Positions 53,786 through 63,097 of a stretch of DNA of 64,000 bases are shown here, piece after piece. The stretch comes from Mycolicibacterium sp. HK-90 (GTDB lineage Bacteria; Actinomycetota; Actinomycetes; Mycobacteriales; Mycobacteriaceae): assembly GCF_030486405.1 (NCBI RefSeq), contig NZ_CP129613.1, positions 1,550,001 through 1,614,000 of the forward strand. The letters are read 5' to 3'. The notes under the pieces were generated by a model, which searched no databases, was not told the DNA's origin, and worked only from the letters and a program-made list of their open reading frames with translations. Both the position numbers and the translations under genes were made by a program. The number at the start of each line of letters is the position of its first letter. Within the stretch, counting starts at the first letter, position 1.

Positions 53786-55809
53786 TGCTGAAAGGTCTTC
53801 GCGCGAGCGGCCGCTCCCGGCTGAAGAGTCTTCGCGCAAGCGGCTCATCCCCAGCCGCTGGTCTGGCCTTCGGCTCGGAAATCAAACGCTTCGGCCGCAG
53901 CCGGATGACCCGGGCCGCGATCGTGGTGCTGATGCTGCTTCCGCTCGTATACGGCGCGCTCTATCTGTGGGCGTACTGGGATCCGTTCGGCCAGGTTGAC
54001 AAGATGCCGGTGGCGTTGGTGAATTCCGATAGGGGAGTGGAGGTTTCGGGTCAGCACATCAATGCTGGTGCCGAAATCGCCAAGAGCCTGACGGACGACG
54101 CGAGCCTGAACTGGCATGTCGTAGACGAGGACGAGGCCCGCCGAGGCGTCGACCACGGCACGTACTACTTCATGCTCGAGCTCCCCGCCGATTTCAGTGA
54201 GGCGATTGCGTCACCGCTGACCGGGCAGCCCAAGCAGGCGAACCTGAATGCGGTCTACAACGACGCCAACAACTACATCTCGTCGAACATCGGCCGCACC
54301 GCGATCGACCAGGTGCTCAATGCGGTCTCGACGCGGATCTCGGGCCAGGCGGTCAATCAGGTGCTCTCGGTCGTGGTCAGCTCCGGTAGCGGAATCAAGC
54401 AGGCGGCCGACGGTGCGGCCCAACTGGCAGACGGGGCAGTCAAAGTCGACGACGGCGCCGGGCAGTTGGCGGCTGGGCTGCACACAGCACGGTCCGGTTC
54501 GGCCCAGCTGGCCACCGGCGCCAAGCAGCTCTCCGACGGAATCACCAAGGCCACCGATCCCCTGGTCTCGGTGACTTCGGCGCTGTCGAAGATCGGCGGC
54601 GACACTCGCCGGCTCGAAGAAGGCACTGTGGCACTGCGCCAGGCCAACGACCAGATCGGTGCGATCGCCGGGGCTCAGGACTCCGCGGCGACGGCGTTGT
54701 CCGCGGTGATCGACCAGCTGTCGTCCAGTCCGGATCCGATCGCGAACAATGCCGCCGGAACACTGCGCGGAGTGGCGGATGACCTTCGGGCACACCAGTT
54801 CACCCCGCAGATCCGCCAGGAACTCACCGACGCCGAGAACGCGGCGATCTCGATGACATCGTCGTTGCGAGACCCCGGCAGCCCGCTGAACTCCGCGCTG
54901 GATCGGGTGGGCGGCAAGAACCAGGAGCTCACCGCCAAACTGAACCAATTGCGTAGCGGAGCCCAGCAGCTCGCTTCCGGCAACGCCGAACTGGCCAGCG
55001 GTATCGCCAAACTCGATACTGGCGCCGGCCAGCTGAAATCCGGCACCGCGCAGTTGCGCTCCGGTTCGGCCGAGCTGGCCACCAAGCTCGCCGACGGCGC
55101 CGGCCAGGTGCCCGACTGGACTCCGGCGCAGAAGGATGCGATCGCGGACACCATCGGTGGGCCGGTGCACCTGCAGAGCTCGTCCGAGAACGCCGCACCG
55201 AACTTCGGTACCGGTATGGCGCCGTTCTTCATCACGCTCGCATTGTTCTTCGGCGCACTCGTGCTATGGATGGTGTTGCGGCCCCTACAGAATCGCCCGA
55301 TCGCCGCGGAGGTGCAGGCGTTCCGGGTGGTACTGGCCAGCTATCTGCCCGCCGCGGTGATCGGCGTCTTCCAGGCCGTGATCCTGTATTGCGTGGTGCG
55401 TTTCGCGCTCGGCATGCAGGTGGAACACCCGGCCGCGATGCTGGGCTTCATGATTCTGGTGTCGTGCACCTTCGTCGCGGCCACACAGGCGGTCAATGCG
55501 CTCGTCGGCCCCGCGGTGGGCCGCGTGCTGTTGATGGCCCTGCTGATGCTCCAGTTGGTCAGCGCCGGTGGCATGTACCCGGTGGAGACCACATCGCGAC
55601 CGTTCCAGGTGTTCCATCGCTACGATCCGATGACCTACGGCGTCAACGGTTTACGCCAGCTCATCCTGGGCGGAATCGATCACCGGCTCTGGCAGGCCAT
55701 CGTCACGCTGGTGCTGATCTGGGTGGGGGCCCTGACCATCTCGGCGCTGTCGGCCAGACGCAACCGCCTGTGGAACATGACCAGGCTGATGCCGGCGATC
55801 AAGATGTGA
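53785..55809 (+). CDS. YhgE/Pip-family membrane protein
   Basis: The 674-residue protein starts at ATG 53785. A first membrane helix (about 44-66, AAIVVLMLLPLVYGALYLWA) is followed by a large extracytoplasmic region. This contains coiled-coil or heptad-like repeats (QLADGAVKVDDGAGQLAAGL, SGNAELASGIAKLDTGAGQL), and five C-terminal helices form an ABC-2-type permease core (about 475-660). Relatives include phage infection protein Pip and EsaA of type VII secretion. With its ABC-like neighbour it looks like an exporter or envelope-spanning complex of unknown cargo, under TetR control. Confidence 0.93.
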   Translation: MLKGLRASGRSRLKSLRASGSSPAAGLAFGSEIKRFGRSRMTRAAIVVLMLLPLVYGALYLWAYWDPFGQVDKMPVALVNSDRGVEVSGQHINAGAEIAKSLTDDASLNWHVVDEDEARRGVDHGTYYFMLELPADFSEAIASPLTGQPKQANLNAVYNDANNYISSNIGRTAIDQVLNAVSTRISGQAVNQVLSVVVSSGSGIKQAADGAAQLADGAVKVDDGAGQLAAGLHTARSGSAQLATGAKQLSDGITKATDPLVSVTSALSKIGGDTRRLEEGTVALRQANDQIGAIAGAQDSAATALSAVIDQLSSSPDPIANNAAGTLRGVADDLRAHQFTPQIRQELTDAENAAISMTSSLRDPGSPLNSALDRVGGKNQELTAKLNQLRSGAQQLASGNAELASGIAKLDTGAGQLKSGTAQLRSGSAELATKLADGAGQVPDWTPAQKDAIADTIGGPVHLQSSSENAAPNFGTGMAPFFITLALFFGALVLWMVLRPLQNRPIAAEVQAFRVVLASYLPAAVIGVFQAVILYCVVRFALGMQVEHPAAMLGFMILVSCTFVAATQAVNALVGPAVGRVLLMALLMLQLVSAGGMYPVETTSRPFQVFHRYDPMTYGVNGLRQLILGGIDHRLWQAIVTLVLIWVGALTISALSARRNRLWNMTRLMPAIKM

Positions 55810-55810
55810 G

Positions 55811-56710
55811 TCAGACCGCCTGCAGAAGAGCGGCATCCGCCAGTGGGCGGCTGCGCCGGCCGTGGATGTCGACGGGCACATCGCCGGCCAGTGTCACGCG
55901 GTGCATGATCCGGCGCTGGTCGTCGTAGTCGTCGACGGCGCGGTGCTGCGTGGCGCGGTTGTCCCACATCGCCACGTCGCCGGGCGCCCAATCCCACCGG
56001 ATGCTGTTCTCCGGAACGGTGATTCGACGCTGCAGCAACGCCAGCAGCATGGCGGACTCATGGCTGTCCAGGCCGAGGAAGCCGCGGGTGAAATCGCCGG
56101 CCAGCAGAGTGCGTTCCCCGGTCTCGGGATGTACCCGCACCACCGGGTGCTCGGTGCGGAAGTCGGGCTTCTCGAACGCTTCCCGCATCCGCTGCTGTTC
56201 TTCGTTCAGCGCCGCGACCGGCGCCGCCGCGTAGTCGTAGCGGTTGCTGTGCACAGCCCAGAGGTTCTCGGTCAGGTGCTTGAGCGGATCGGGGAGTGCG
56301 TCGTAGGCCGCCGCAGTCGACGCCCACAGGGTGGAACCGCCGTATTCGGGGAGGGTGACCGCACGCAGGATCGAGATGGCGGGGTAGTCCGGCACGAACG
56401 TCACGTCCGTGTGCCATCGGGTGGCCTTGGCGTACTCCGAGTCCAGCGGCGTGATGAGCGGGGCATCGTCGGTCTTGAGTGCGTGGTGGCCGACGGGCTT
56501 GCCCATCAGCCGTGCGAATGCGTGGTGGCCTTCGTCGGTGAGGTGGTGCTGGTCGCGGAAGAAGACCACCTTGTGCTCCAGCAGTGCCCGCCGGATCTCG
56601 GCGACCGTGTCCTGATCGAGATCGCCGCCGAGCTTCACGCCGTCGAGGCGGGCGCCGATGCGGCTTCCGAGCTTCTTGACCGTGAGAGCGGGGGTGGTGG
56701 GAGCAGTCAT
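55811..56710 (-). CDS. TauD-type Fe(II)/2-oxoglutarate dioxygenase, alkylsulfatase (Rv3406-type)
   Basis: The 299-residue enzyme starts at ATG 56710. Iron ligands are His and Asp in [12 protein letters not shown] and the distal His in [12 protein letters not shown]; the 2-oxoglutarate Arg is in [11 protein letters not shown]. This family cleaves alkyl sulfates to aldehyde and sulfate, supplying sulfur. Tuberculosis Rv3406 is such an enzyme and also inactivates some DprE1-type inhibitors. It is divergent from a TetR gene (Rv3405c-type), with operator palindromes in between. Confidence 0.94.
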   Translation of the reverse strand: MTAPTTPALTVKKLGSRIGARLDGVKLGGDLDQDTVAEIRRALLEHKVVFFRDQHHLTDEGHHAFARLMGKPVGHHALKTDDAPLITPLDSEYAKATRWHTDVTFVPDYPAISILRAVTLPEYGGSTLWASTAAAYDALPDPLKHLTENLWAVHSNRYDYAAAPVAALNEEQQRMREAFEKPDFRTEHPVVRVHPETGERTLLAGDFTRGFLGLDSHESAMLLALLQRRITVPENSIRWDWAPGDVAMWDNRATQHRAVDDYDDQRRIMHRVTLAGDVPVDIHGRRSRPLADAALLQAV

Positions 56711-56738
56711 CGGCGTGTCCTTTTCGCTGGTAGGAACA

Positions 56739-56794
56739 GGTGTAGTCAGGTGACTACACCTGCATGTGAGCTAGTGTAACCACATGACTACACC
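56739..56794. promoter_or_regulatory. Two TetR operators between the dioxygenase and TetR genes
   Basis: GGTGTAGTCA-GG-TGACTACACC at 56739-56760 is a perfect 10-2-10 inverted repeat. A second site at 56773-56794 keeps the right arm TGACTACACC and 7 of 10 positions of the left arm, and covers the TetR start codon at 56784. Binding would block both divergent genes. Confidence 0.87.
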
Positions 56795-57356
56795 GACGCC
56801 ACCGGGCAAGGCCGCGGCCGGTCCGGTCGGCAAGGACGAGGTGGTGGCGGCTGCGCTGTCGGCTGCGGGGGAGCTGTTCGCCGAACGCGGTCCGGCCGCC
56901 ACGTCGATCCGCGACATCGCCGCTCGATCCAAGGTCAACCACGGGCTGATCTATCGGCACTTCGGCACCAAGGAGCAGTTGGTCGGCGCGGTGCTCGAGC
57001 ATCTGGGCGGCCGGCTCACCGCGCTGCTGGATGCCGACGTATCCGATGCCGAGATCGAGCAGAACATGGACCAGCACATGCGCGTGATGGCCCGGGCACT
57101 GCTCGACGGCTATCCGATCGGCCAACTGCAGACGCGGTTCCCCGGGGTGACGAGGCTGCTCGACGAGGTGCTTCCGCGTTTCGACGACGAACGGGACGGC
57201 CGGCTGGCCGTTGCCAATGCCGTTGCGCTGAAACTGGGTTGGCGCTTCTTCGAGCCGTTCCTGCGATCGGCGGCCGGCCTGGATCCGATCACCGACGACG
57301 AGGTTCGGGACGCGACCGGCGCCGAGGTGGCACGGATACTCGACCCCGGCAACTAG
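56784..57356 (+). CDS. TetR-family repressor (Rv3405c-type)
   Basis: The 190-residue protein starts at ATG 56784, inside an operator half-site, so the mRNA leader is very short or absent. The HTH is AAGELFAERGPAATSIRDIA then ARSKVNHGLIYRHFGTKEQL. In M. tuberculosis (from memory), Rv3405c represses the divergent alkylsulfatase gene Rv3406, and the same layout and clear operators are seen here. Its TAG shares a CTAG with the stop codon of the convergent acyltransferase gene. Confidence 0.93.
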   Translation: MTTPTPPGKAAAGPVGKDEVVAAALSAAGELFAERGPAATSIRDIAARSKVNHGLIYRHFGTKEQLVGAVLEHLGGRLTALLDADVSDAEIEQNMDQHMRVMARALLDGYPIGQLQTRFPGVTRLLDEVLPRFDDERDGRLAVANAVALKLGWRFFEPFLRSAAGLDPITDDEVRDATGAEVARILDPGN

Positions 57357-58681
57357 CTCATCTGGTCAGCCGGCACACCGGTTCCCACCCGGGTGGCGGC
57401 GACGTTCTGCAAGACGTGAACCAGAGCCGTCCGCAGCCGATTCTGCCGAGCCCGGCTGTAGAGCGCGTTGTCGAACTCGACCTGGATGGTCATTCGATCC
57501 CCGACGGTGAAGACCGTCAGTTTCGGTGCCATGCCCGGCGCGATCGCAAAGATGTCGTCGCGCACGAAGGTCAGCCCGGCGGGCAGCGAATGTGCGGGCA
57601 GTCGACCGATATTGGACAGGGCGAGCGTCGGCGGTGTGGACAGGACGGCGGCCATCAACGGGTCGTCGCCGATCATCTGCTGGGCCAGCAGCACCATGGC
57701 GTGTTCGCGGCGATCGAGGCCCGCCTGCACTGCGGTGTCCACCGATCGCCCCAGCTCGAACGGGTCCGCGCCCACGTCCACCGCCATCGCTGTCCCGACG
57801 CCGGAAGCCCAGTTGGCCACCGTGGCTGCCGGCAGTGGCGGAACCATCTGCGCCCGCACATCGGCGGCGTGGCCGATGTTCAACAGCAGCGGGCCCTGGG
57901 TGTCGAACGCCGAACGCAGCGCGACCATCGCGGCACCGCTGAACAGACTGTTGACGGAGATACCTTGGGCGCGGGCCGATTCGACGAGGGCTCCCGTTTC
58001 GATCGGATCGAGTTCGATGCGCATCATCGTGAAGCGCCCGAGCGGACCGGCCGCCCCGTCCTGCGGCAGCGCGGCGGGAACGGCATCCGGTCCGGCGGTC
58101 GTCACCTGCTCGGAAACCGTCGCCAGCCAGTCCGCAACAGCGTCACTGCCGACCACCTCGGCCAGCTGCACGTCGGCCGCCGGGGGCAGGGCGTGTTCGG
58201 TCGCGGGCCGGGGCGATGGCGAACCGGTCAGGTGCTCGGAGTACCGCCGCCACAGTTGGCCGAGTAGCGCGAACGCCGACCGGCCGTCGGCGATGCCGTG
58301 ATGGATGACGAGCACGATCTGCTCGCGGTCGTTCTCGCGCAGCAATCGCGCCGAGAACAGCCCGTCCGACCAGTTCCGTTCCTCATTGACCAGGCGAAGG
58401 TACTCGCTCTCACCGCCACCGCGTACCTCCAGGCGGGGGTGGAAATCGTTGTCGACGACGAACTTTCTGGCCCCCGCCGCATCGAGCTCGACGCGGCTGC
58501 GCAGCAGCGGGTGTGCGCCCGCGAGCTCGTCGAGTACGAGCCGGAGTGTCGCTTCATCCACCTGCCCGGTGACGGTGGTTCCGATGTAGAGCGGCATGCC
58601 GCCGGTGACGATGCTGCCCACTTTGGCGCCGGGGCTGAAGTAGGCGGTTTCGAAGGGGGACAGCGGACGTTGAGCGGTCAT
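57353..58681 (-). CDS. PapA-like condensation-fold acyltransferase
   Basis: The 442-residue protein starts at ATG 58681. LSPFETAYFSPGAKVGSIVT at the start and the catalytic HHGIADGRSAFALLGQLWRR (HHxxxDG, about residue 121) match the PapA/condensation superfamily that esterifies or transfers acyl groups to lipids. The C-terminal half keeps the NSLFSGAAMVALR and LALSNIGRLPA segments. PapA proteins act in assembly of acylated trehalose or dimycocerosate lipids, but no polyketide synthase gene is near. It is divergent from a TetR gene with tandem repeats in between. Confidence 0.9.
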   Translation of the reverse strand: MTAQRPLSPFETAYFSPGAKVGSIVTGGMPLYIGTTVTGQVDEATLRLVLDELAGAHPLLRSRVELDAAGARKFVVDNDFHPRLEVRGGGESEYLRLVNEERNWSDGLFSARLLRENDREQIVLVIHHGIADGRSAFALLGQLWRRYSEHLTGSPSPRPATEHALPPAADVQLAEVVGSDAVADWLATVSEQVTTAGPDAVPAALPQDGAAGPLGRFTMMRIELDPIETGALVESARAQGISVNSLFSGAAMVALRSAFDTQGPLLLNIGHAADVRAQMVPPLPAATVANWASGVGTAMAVDVGADPFELGRSVDTAVQAGLDRREHAMVLLAQQMIGDDPLMAAVLSTPPTLALSNIGRLPAHSLPAGLTFVRDDIFAIAPGMAPKLTVFTVGDRMTIQVEFDNALYSRARQNRLRTALVHVLQNVAATRVGTGVPADQMS

Positions 58682-58749
58682 CGTCGGTCTCGTTTCGGTG
58701 GGTCGGCAGCGGGCTCGGCTCAGCATACAAACGTTTCAAACAACTGTAC

Positions 58750-58775
58750 TAAACAGATGTATTAAACAGTTGTAT
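58750..58775. promoter_or_regulatory. Tandem TAAACAG(A/T)TGTAT repeats, probable TetR operator
   Basis: TAAACAGATGTAT (58750-58762) and TAAACAGTTGTAT (58763-58775) are adjacent direct repeats. A related motif lies in the opposite orientation just upstream (AACGTTT to AACTGTAC at 58732-58749). They occupy the divergent promoter between the acyltransferase and TetR genes, in an AT-rich pocket. Confidence 0.65.
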
Positions 58776-58798
58776 GCAGCCCTTGCTAGGGTGCGGAC

Positions 58799-59353
58799 GT
58801 GGGAACACGCGAGGATCTACTCGATGCGGCCAAGAAGTGCCTGGCCGAGCGCGGCTATGCGCGGACAACGGTGCGCGATATCGCCGCGGCCTCCGGCGCC
58901 AATCTGGCCGCCATCAACTACCACTTCGGCACCCGTGACGCGCTGCTGCACCAGGCGATGCTGGAGGCCAGTGGTGAGGCGGTGCAGCAGATCTTCGAGT
59001 CATTGCCCGCAGACGATCCGGCCGACCCGGCGGCACGGCTGGACGCGTTCCTGTCCGCGTTGATCGGTTCGTTTCGCGCCAAACCGGGCGTGTGGTCGGC
59101 CAACATGGAAAGCCTTGCCCAAGCACTGCATTCGGCTGAGCTGCGCGCCGAGATCGCCACGGCACAGGACAGGGCTCGCCGCGAGCTGGCCCAGTTCGGC
59201 AGCCCGGACGGCGCGGCCGGAATCGGGGCCGTGCTGGAGACCTTGATCTGTGGCCTGCTGGTGCAGTGGGTGATAGACCCCGACGGGCTTCCCGCTCCCG
59301 ATGAACTCACCACGGGCCTGCGGGCCCTCACCGACCGGCTACCACCGGCCTGA
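58799..59353 (+). CDS. TetR-family transcriptional repressor
   Basis: The 184-residue protein starts at GTG 58799. HTH: REDLLDAAKKCLAERGYART then TVRDIAAASGANLAAINYHF. The Asn-Tyr-His-Phe recognition helix end is standard. The C-terminal domain is of the TetR_C kind seen in efflux and lipid regulators. It is divergent from the PapA-like gene and probably represses it through the tandem repeats upstream. Its stop is 15 bp from the GH65 gene stop on the other strand. Confidence 0.93.
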   Translation: MGTREDLLDAAKKCLAERGYARTTVRDIAAASGANLAAINYHFGTRDALLHQAMLEASGEAVQQIFESLPADDPADPAARLDAFLSALIGSFRAKPGVWSANMESLAQALHSAELRAEIATAQDRARRELAQFGSPDGAAGIGAVLETLICGLLVQWVIDPDGLPAPDELTTGLRALTDRLPPA

Positions 59354-59368
59354 CCGCGGCGCAGATCC

Positions 59369-61738
59369 TCAGTGTTCGGGATGGCCTGTGCGGCGGCGCA
59401 CCGGTTCCCGTCCGTGCGGCTGCGGCGGGGGCGGCAGCAGCGGATGTCGGGGCTCGACTTTGACGGTCGTCGTCGCGCGGGTGCTCAGTACCACGTCGTC
59501 GCCGGCATGGCGGATGGTCAGCGACCCGTCCGGCCCGTCCCGCAAGGTGTACGTGACGTCGCGGTGGTTCGCCTCGACCGTCACCCGGAATCCCTTCCAC
59601 CGCAACCGGAAACGCAGACAGGAGATGCCGTCGGGCAGGTGCGGGTCCAGCGCCATGATGCCCTCGTCGTCGCGCAGTCCGCCAAACCCGGCCACCAGCG
59701 CGGTCCAGGCTCCGGCCAGTGAGGCCATGTGCAGGCCGTCGCGGGTGTTCTGGTGGAGGTCGCGCAGATCGATCAGCGCGGCCTCGTACGCATAGTCGTG
59801 CGCCAGTTCCAGGTGTCCCACCTCCGCGCACATCACCGCCTGGGTGCATGCCGACAGCGATGAGTCCCGGGTGGTGCGCCGCTCGTAGTAGTCGACGTTG
59901 CGGGCCTTCTGCTCCGGGGTGAACGCGTGGCTCTGCCACTGCATCGCCAGCACCAGGTCGGCCTGCTTGAGTACCTGGGCCGGGTAGAGCCGCACATACG
60001 GTTCGTGGAGCAGCAGCGGATAGGAGGTGTTGTCGGTGAAGTTCCACTCGGCCAGCGTGGTGAACCCGGTGCACTGGGGATGGACGCCCAGCTCTTCGTC
60101 GTAGGGAATGTGGGCGGCGTCGGCGGCGTCGCGCCACGACGCGGTCTCCTCGGTGGTCACGCCCATCGCGTACGAGGCATCAGGGTGCCGGAGGCAGGCG
60201 TCGGCTGCAACCCGGAGGTTGTGGGACGCCATCAGGTTGGTGAAGACATTGTCGCGTACCACCGCGGTGTATTCGTCGGGCCCGGTCACCCCGTCCAGAT
60301 GCCAGATCCCGTGGCGGTCATGATGTCCGAGCGACATCCACAACCGGGCGGTGTCCACGAGAACAGCCAGACCGCATTCCAGCTCCAGCGAATCATCGCC
60401 GGTGACAACGCGATAGCGTTCGAACGCGGCCGCGATGTCGGCGTTGATGTGCCATGCGGCCGTACCCGCGGGCCAGTAGGCCGAGCACTCCTCACCTCGG
60501 ATGGTGCGCCACGGGAAACTGGCGCCCTTCAGGTCGAGCAGGCCGGCGCGCTCGCGGGCCAGACCGAGCGTGGACGCCCGCCAGCGCAGCGCGTCCGCGG
60601 CCGCCTGCGGCTTGGTGTACGTGAGCACCGGCAGCACGAAACCCTCGGTGTCCCAGAAGGCGTGACCGTCGTAGCCGGTGCCGGTCAGCCCCTTGCCCGC
60701 GATGGCGCGCCGCTCGGCGCGGGCGCTGGCCTGCAGCACGTGGAACAGCCCGAATCGTACGGCCTGCTGGCAGTCCGGGTCGCCCTCGACCTCGACGTCG
60801 GCGCAATCCCAGAACTCGTCGAGGTAGGCGCGTTGGGAGTCCAGCAAGCCTTGCCACCCGCTGTATCGCGCGCCGGTGATCGCGCCGGCGGCCTGATCAC
60901 GCAGTGCCGGCCGCGACCGCAGACTCGACCAGCCGTAGGCGAGATACTTCACGATGCGCAGCTTCTGTCCGGCGCGCAGTCCGCAGATCACCGTGGTCCG
61001 GGCCAGATCCTCCTTCGAGTCGGTGCTGACCTCCACCCGCCCCGGCACCTCGACGTCGTGGTCCATCGCGGCCGCCATCATCAGCCCACTGCCGAGGGTG
61101 CGGTGTACCAAAAGTGCTCCACGATCGGTGTTCTCGTGATGCACGGAGTGCAACGGGTGCTTCAGCACCGCCGAAACCCGCGGGTCGCCGGACGTCTCGG
61201 GTTGGTCCTCGTTGGTGACGAGTTCGGATTGCACTGTCACCCGGACGAATTCATCGATGGCCTCGACGGTGTACTCGATGGCGGCGACGCCGCGATGGGC
61301 GAACGACACCAGGCGGGTGGAGACGACCCTGACCTGCTTTCCCGCCGGTGAGCACCAGTGCGCCAGCCGGGTCAGCGTTCCGGCGCGTAGGTCGAGGGTG
61401 CGCTCGTGCTCGATCAGCTCGCCGTAGCGGACGTCGAAGGGCTCGTCGTCGACCAACAGCCGCAACAGCTTTCCGTTGGTGACGTCGACGACGGTCTGCC
61501 CGGCCTCGGGGTAACCGAACCCGGCTTCGGCATAAGGCAATGGGCGTACTTCGAAGAAGCCGGCCAGGTAAGTCCCGGGCAGTCCGTACGGCTCACCCTC
61601 GTCGAGGTTGCCGCGCAGGCCGATGTGACCGTTGGACAGCGCGAACAGAGATTCGGACTGCGCCAGCAGGTTGAGATCCAGTCGGGTCTCGCGCACCTGC
61701 CATGGTTCCACCGGATACGCGTCGTGGGTGATCATCAT
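59369..61738 (-). CDS. Glycoside hydrolase family 65 phosphorylase-type protein (Rv3401-type)
   Basis: The 789-residue protein starts at ATG 61738 (ATG 61735 is possible). The GH65 layout is complete: N-terminal beta-sandwich (about 1-270), helical linker and (alpha/alpha)6 barrel with HAFWDTEGFVLPVLTYTKPQ and WHLDGVTGPDEYTAVVRDN, whose Glu in GPDEY is the catalytic acid. GH65 enzymes split alpha-linked disaccharides such as maltose, trehalose or kojibiose, usually with phosphate to give beta-glucose 1-phosphate. A beta-phosphoglucomutase gene 4 bp upstream fits that product. Substrate not predictable. Confidence 0.95.
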   Translation of the reverse strand: MMITHDAYPVEPWQVRETRLDLNLLAQSESLFALSNGHIGLRGNLDEGEPYGLPGTYLAGFFEVRPLPYAEAGFGYPEAGQTVVDVTNGKLLRLLVDDEPFDVRYGELIEHERTLDLRAGTLTRLAHWCSPAGKQVRVVSTRLVSFAHRGVAAIEYTVEAIDEFVRVTVQSELVTNEDQPETSGDPRVSAVLKHPLHSVHHENTDRGALLVHRTLGSGLMMAAAMDHDVEVPGRVEVSTDSKEDLARTTVICGLRAGQKLRIVKYLAYGWSSLRSRPALRDQAAGAITGARYSGWQGLLDSQRAYLDEFWDCADVEVEGDPDCQQAVRFGLFHVLQASARAERRAIAGKGLTGTGYDGHAFWDTEGFVLPVLTYTKPQAAADALRWRASTLGLARERAGLLDLKGASFPWRTIRGEECSAYWPAGTAAWHINADIAAAFERYRVVTGDDSLELECGLAVLVDTARLWMSLGHHDRHGIWHLDGVTGPDEYTAVVRDNVFTNLMASHNLRVAADACLRHPDASYAMGVTTEETASWRDAADAAHIPYDEELGVHPQCTGFTTLAEWNFTDNTSYPLLLHEPYVRLYPAQVLKQADLVLAMQWQSHAFTPEQKARNVDYYERRTTRDSSLSACTQAVMCAEVGHLELAHDYAYEAALIDLRDLHQNTRDGLHMASLAGAWTALVAGFGGLRDDEGIMALDPHLPDGISCLRFRLRWKGFRVTVEANHRDVTYTLRDGPDGSLTIRHAGDDVVLSTRATTTVKVEPRHPLLPPPPQPHGREPVRRRTGHPEH

Positions 61739-61742
61739 GGCG

Positions 61743-62477
61743 CTACCCCAGCTCGGCCAGGTCGGTGACCACGATGTCAGCGCCTTCGCGGCGCAGCTGC
61801 TCGGCGTGCCCCACGCGGTCCACACCGACGACGTAACCGAACTTCCCCGCCCGGCCCGCCGCGACCCCGGCCAGCGCGTCCTCGAAAACCGCGGCCTGTG
61901 CGGGCGAGACTGCCAGTAGTTCGGCCGCCCGCAGGAAGCTGTCGGGAGCCGGCTTGCCCGGCAGGTTCTCGTCGCGCATCGTCACCCCGTCCACGCGCTG
62001 CTCGATGAATGCGTCCAATCCGGTGATCCGGAGCACCTCCTCGGTGTTGGCGCTGGAGGACACCACCGCCCGGCGTAGGCCTGCCCGGGTCGCGTCCTGC
62101 AGATAGCGTCGCGAACCCTCGAACACCTCGACTCCGTCCTTCCGCAAGGTCTGGTGGAACGCCGCGTTCTTGCGGTTGCCGAGACCATGCACGGTCTCGG
62201 CGCCTGCCGGATCGTCCGCGGTTCCCTCGGGCAGCTCGATACCGCGGCTGCCGAGGAACGACCGGACCCCGTCCTCCCGTTTCTTGCCGTCGACGTAGTT
62301 CAGGTAGTCGGCGTCGATGTCGAACGCGGTGAACGGTTCGCCGGTCCGGTCGGAGCGGTCCCGCAGGTATCCGTCGAACATGGCCTTCCAGGCCTTCTTG
62401 TGCACACTCGCGGTGTCGGTGAGGACGCCGTCGAGGTCGAACAGGCAGGCGGTGATCTGCTCGGGTAGGCCCAGCAC
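61743..62477 (-). CDS. Beta-phosphoglucomutase (HAD family, Rv3400-type)
   Basis: The 244-residue HAD protein starts at GTG 62477. The nucleophile motif is [20 protein letters not shown], with [12 protein letters not shown] (motif II), [15 protein letters not shown] (motif III) and [20 protein letters not shown] (motif IV). Beta-PGM converts beta-glucose 1-phosphate to glucose 6-phosphate, the natural next step after a GH65 phosphorylase. It lacks the ~15-residue N-terminal extension I recall in tuberculosis Rv3400, because an in-frame stop lies just upstream. Translation is followed 4 bp later by the GH65 gene. Confidence 0.93.
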   Translation of the reverse strand: MLGLPEQITACLFDLDGVLTDTASVHKKAWKAMFDGYLRDRSDRTGEPFTAFDIDADYLNYVDGKKREDGVRSFLGSRGIELPEGTADDPAGAETVHGLGNRKNAAFHQTLRKDGVEVFEGSRRYLQDATRAGLRRAVVSSSANTEEVLRITGLDAFIEQRVDGVTMRDENLPGKPAPDSFLRAAELLAVSPAQAAVFEDALAGVAAGRAGKFGYVVGVDRVGHAEQLRREGADIVVTDLAELG

Positions 62478-62711
62478 AGCGTCCTCGCTTTCGCCGACGT
62501 CTCTTCATCATGCGTAATCACCCCGCGGGCCGTGGTCTCAAACACGCCATGAGATGTGTTTTGCGTCTCGGTGGATTTCGATGACGCCGCGTAGTCGATG
62601 AATGCGATGAGGTAGCGCAGTACGCTGGCCGACTCTTCTGCCGGACGGTGACGATGCTTTTGAGCTTGGTGGAGATGAGTATTGCCAAGCGTCCAAGAAG
62701 GGAGAGGTCCA

Positions 62712-63020
62712 ATGCCAACATTCTGGTGGATGACCAGCCTGGGTAATGACGGCGTCACGTACGGCGACTTCAACCGGCTGCAGCAGCAGAAACAACTGAT
62801 CGGGCAGGAATTGACCCGGTGGGGTTTCTCCGATGTGCGCGTCAATGAAGCCGAAATATCGGCATCAAAGAATGGCGCACGAGTGTCTGTTGCGCATTTG
62901 ACGCATCCGAGTCCCGACCGATGGTGGGAGGTCATCATGTGCTGCTGCGACGGCAGTGATGTGGACCTCGCCAGAACCACGGTGACGCAGGCCTCAAACG
63001 CGATCAAGCGCACCTGGTGA
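62712..63020 (+). CDS. Small hypothetical protein
   Basis: The 102-residue protein starts at ATG 62712 after GGGAGAGG. No domain is recognised. An N-terminal MPTFWWMTSLGNDGVTYGDF segment, a predicted central helix (RLQQQKQLIGQELTRWGF) and a CCC cluster in VIMCCCDGSDVDLA are notable. It has no signal peptide or membrane helix. It lies between the divergent beta-PGM gene and guaA, with 77 bp before guaA, and is lower in GC than the core genes, so it may be a recent arrival. Confidence 0.7.
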   Translation: MPTFWWMTSLGNDGVTYGDFNRLQQQKQLIGQELTRWGFSDVRVNEAEISASKNGARVSVAHLTHPSPDRWWEVIMCCCDGSDVDLARTTVTQASNAIKRTW

Positions 63021-63097
63021 CGAGCCGTCCGATGGGGCAGGCTGGGTCCCGGCTGCTTGAGTCTGGTGGTCATAATCGCCACCACTAGACTGTTGCG

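Noticed and set aside
62518..62711. Small frames upstream of the hypothetical gene at 62712
   Set aside because: Short, without ribosome sites or recognisable sequence; treated as promoter and leader DNA.
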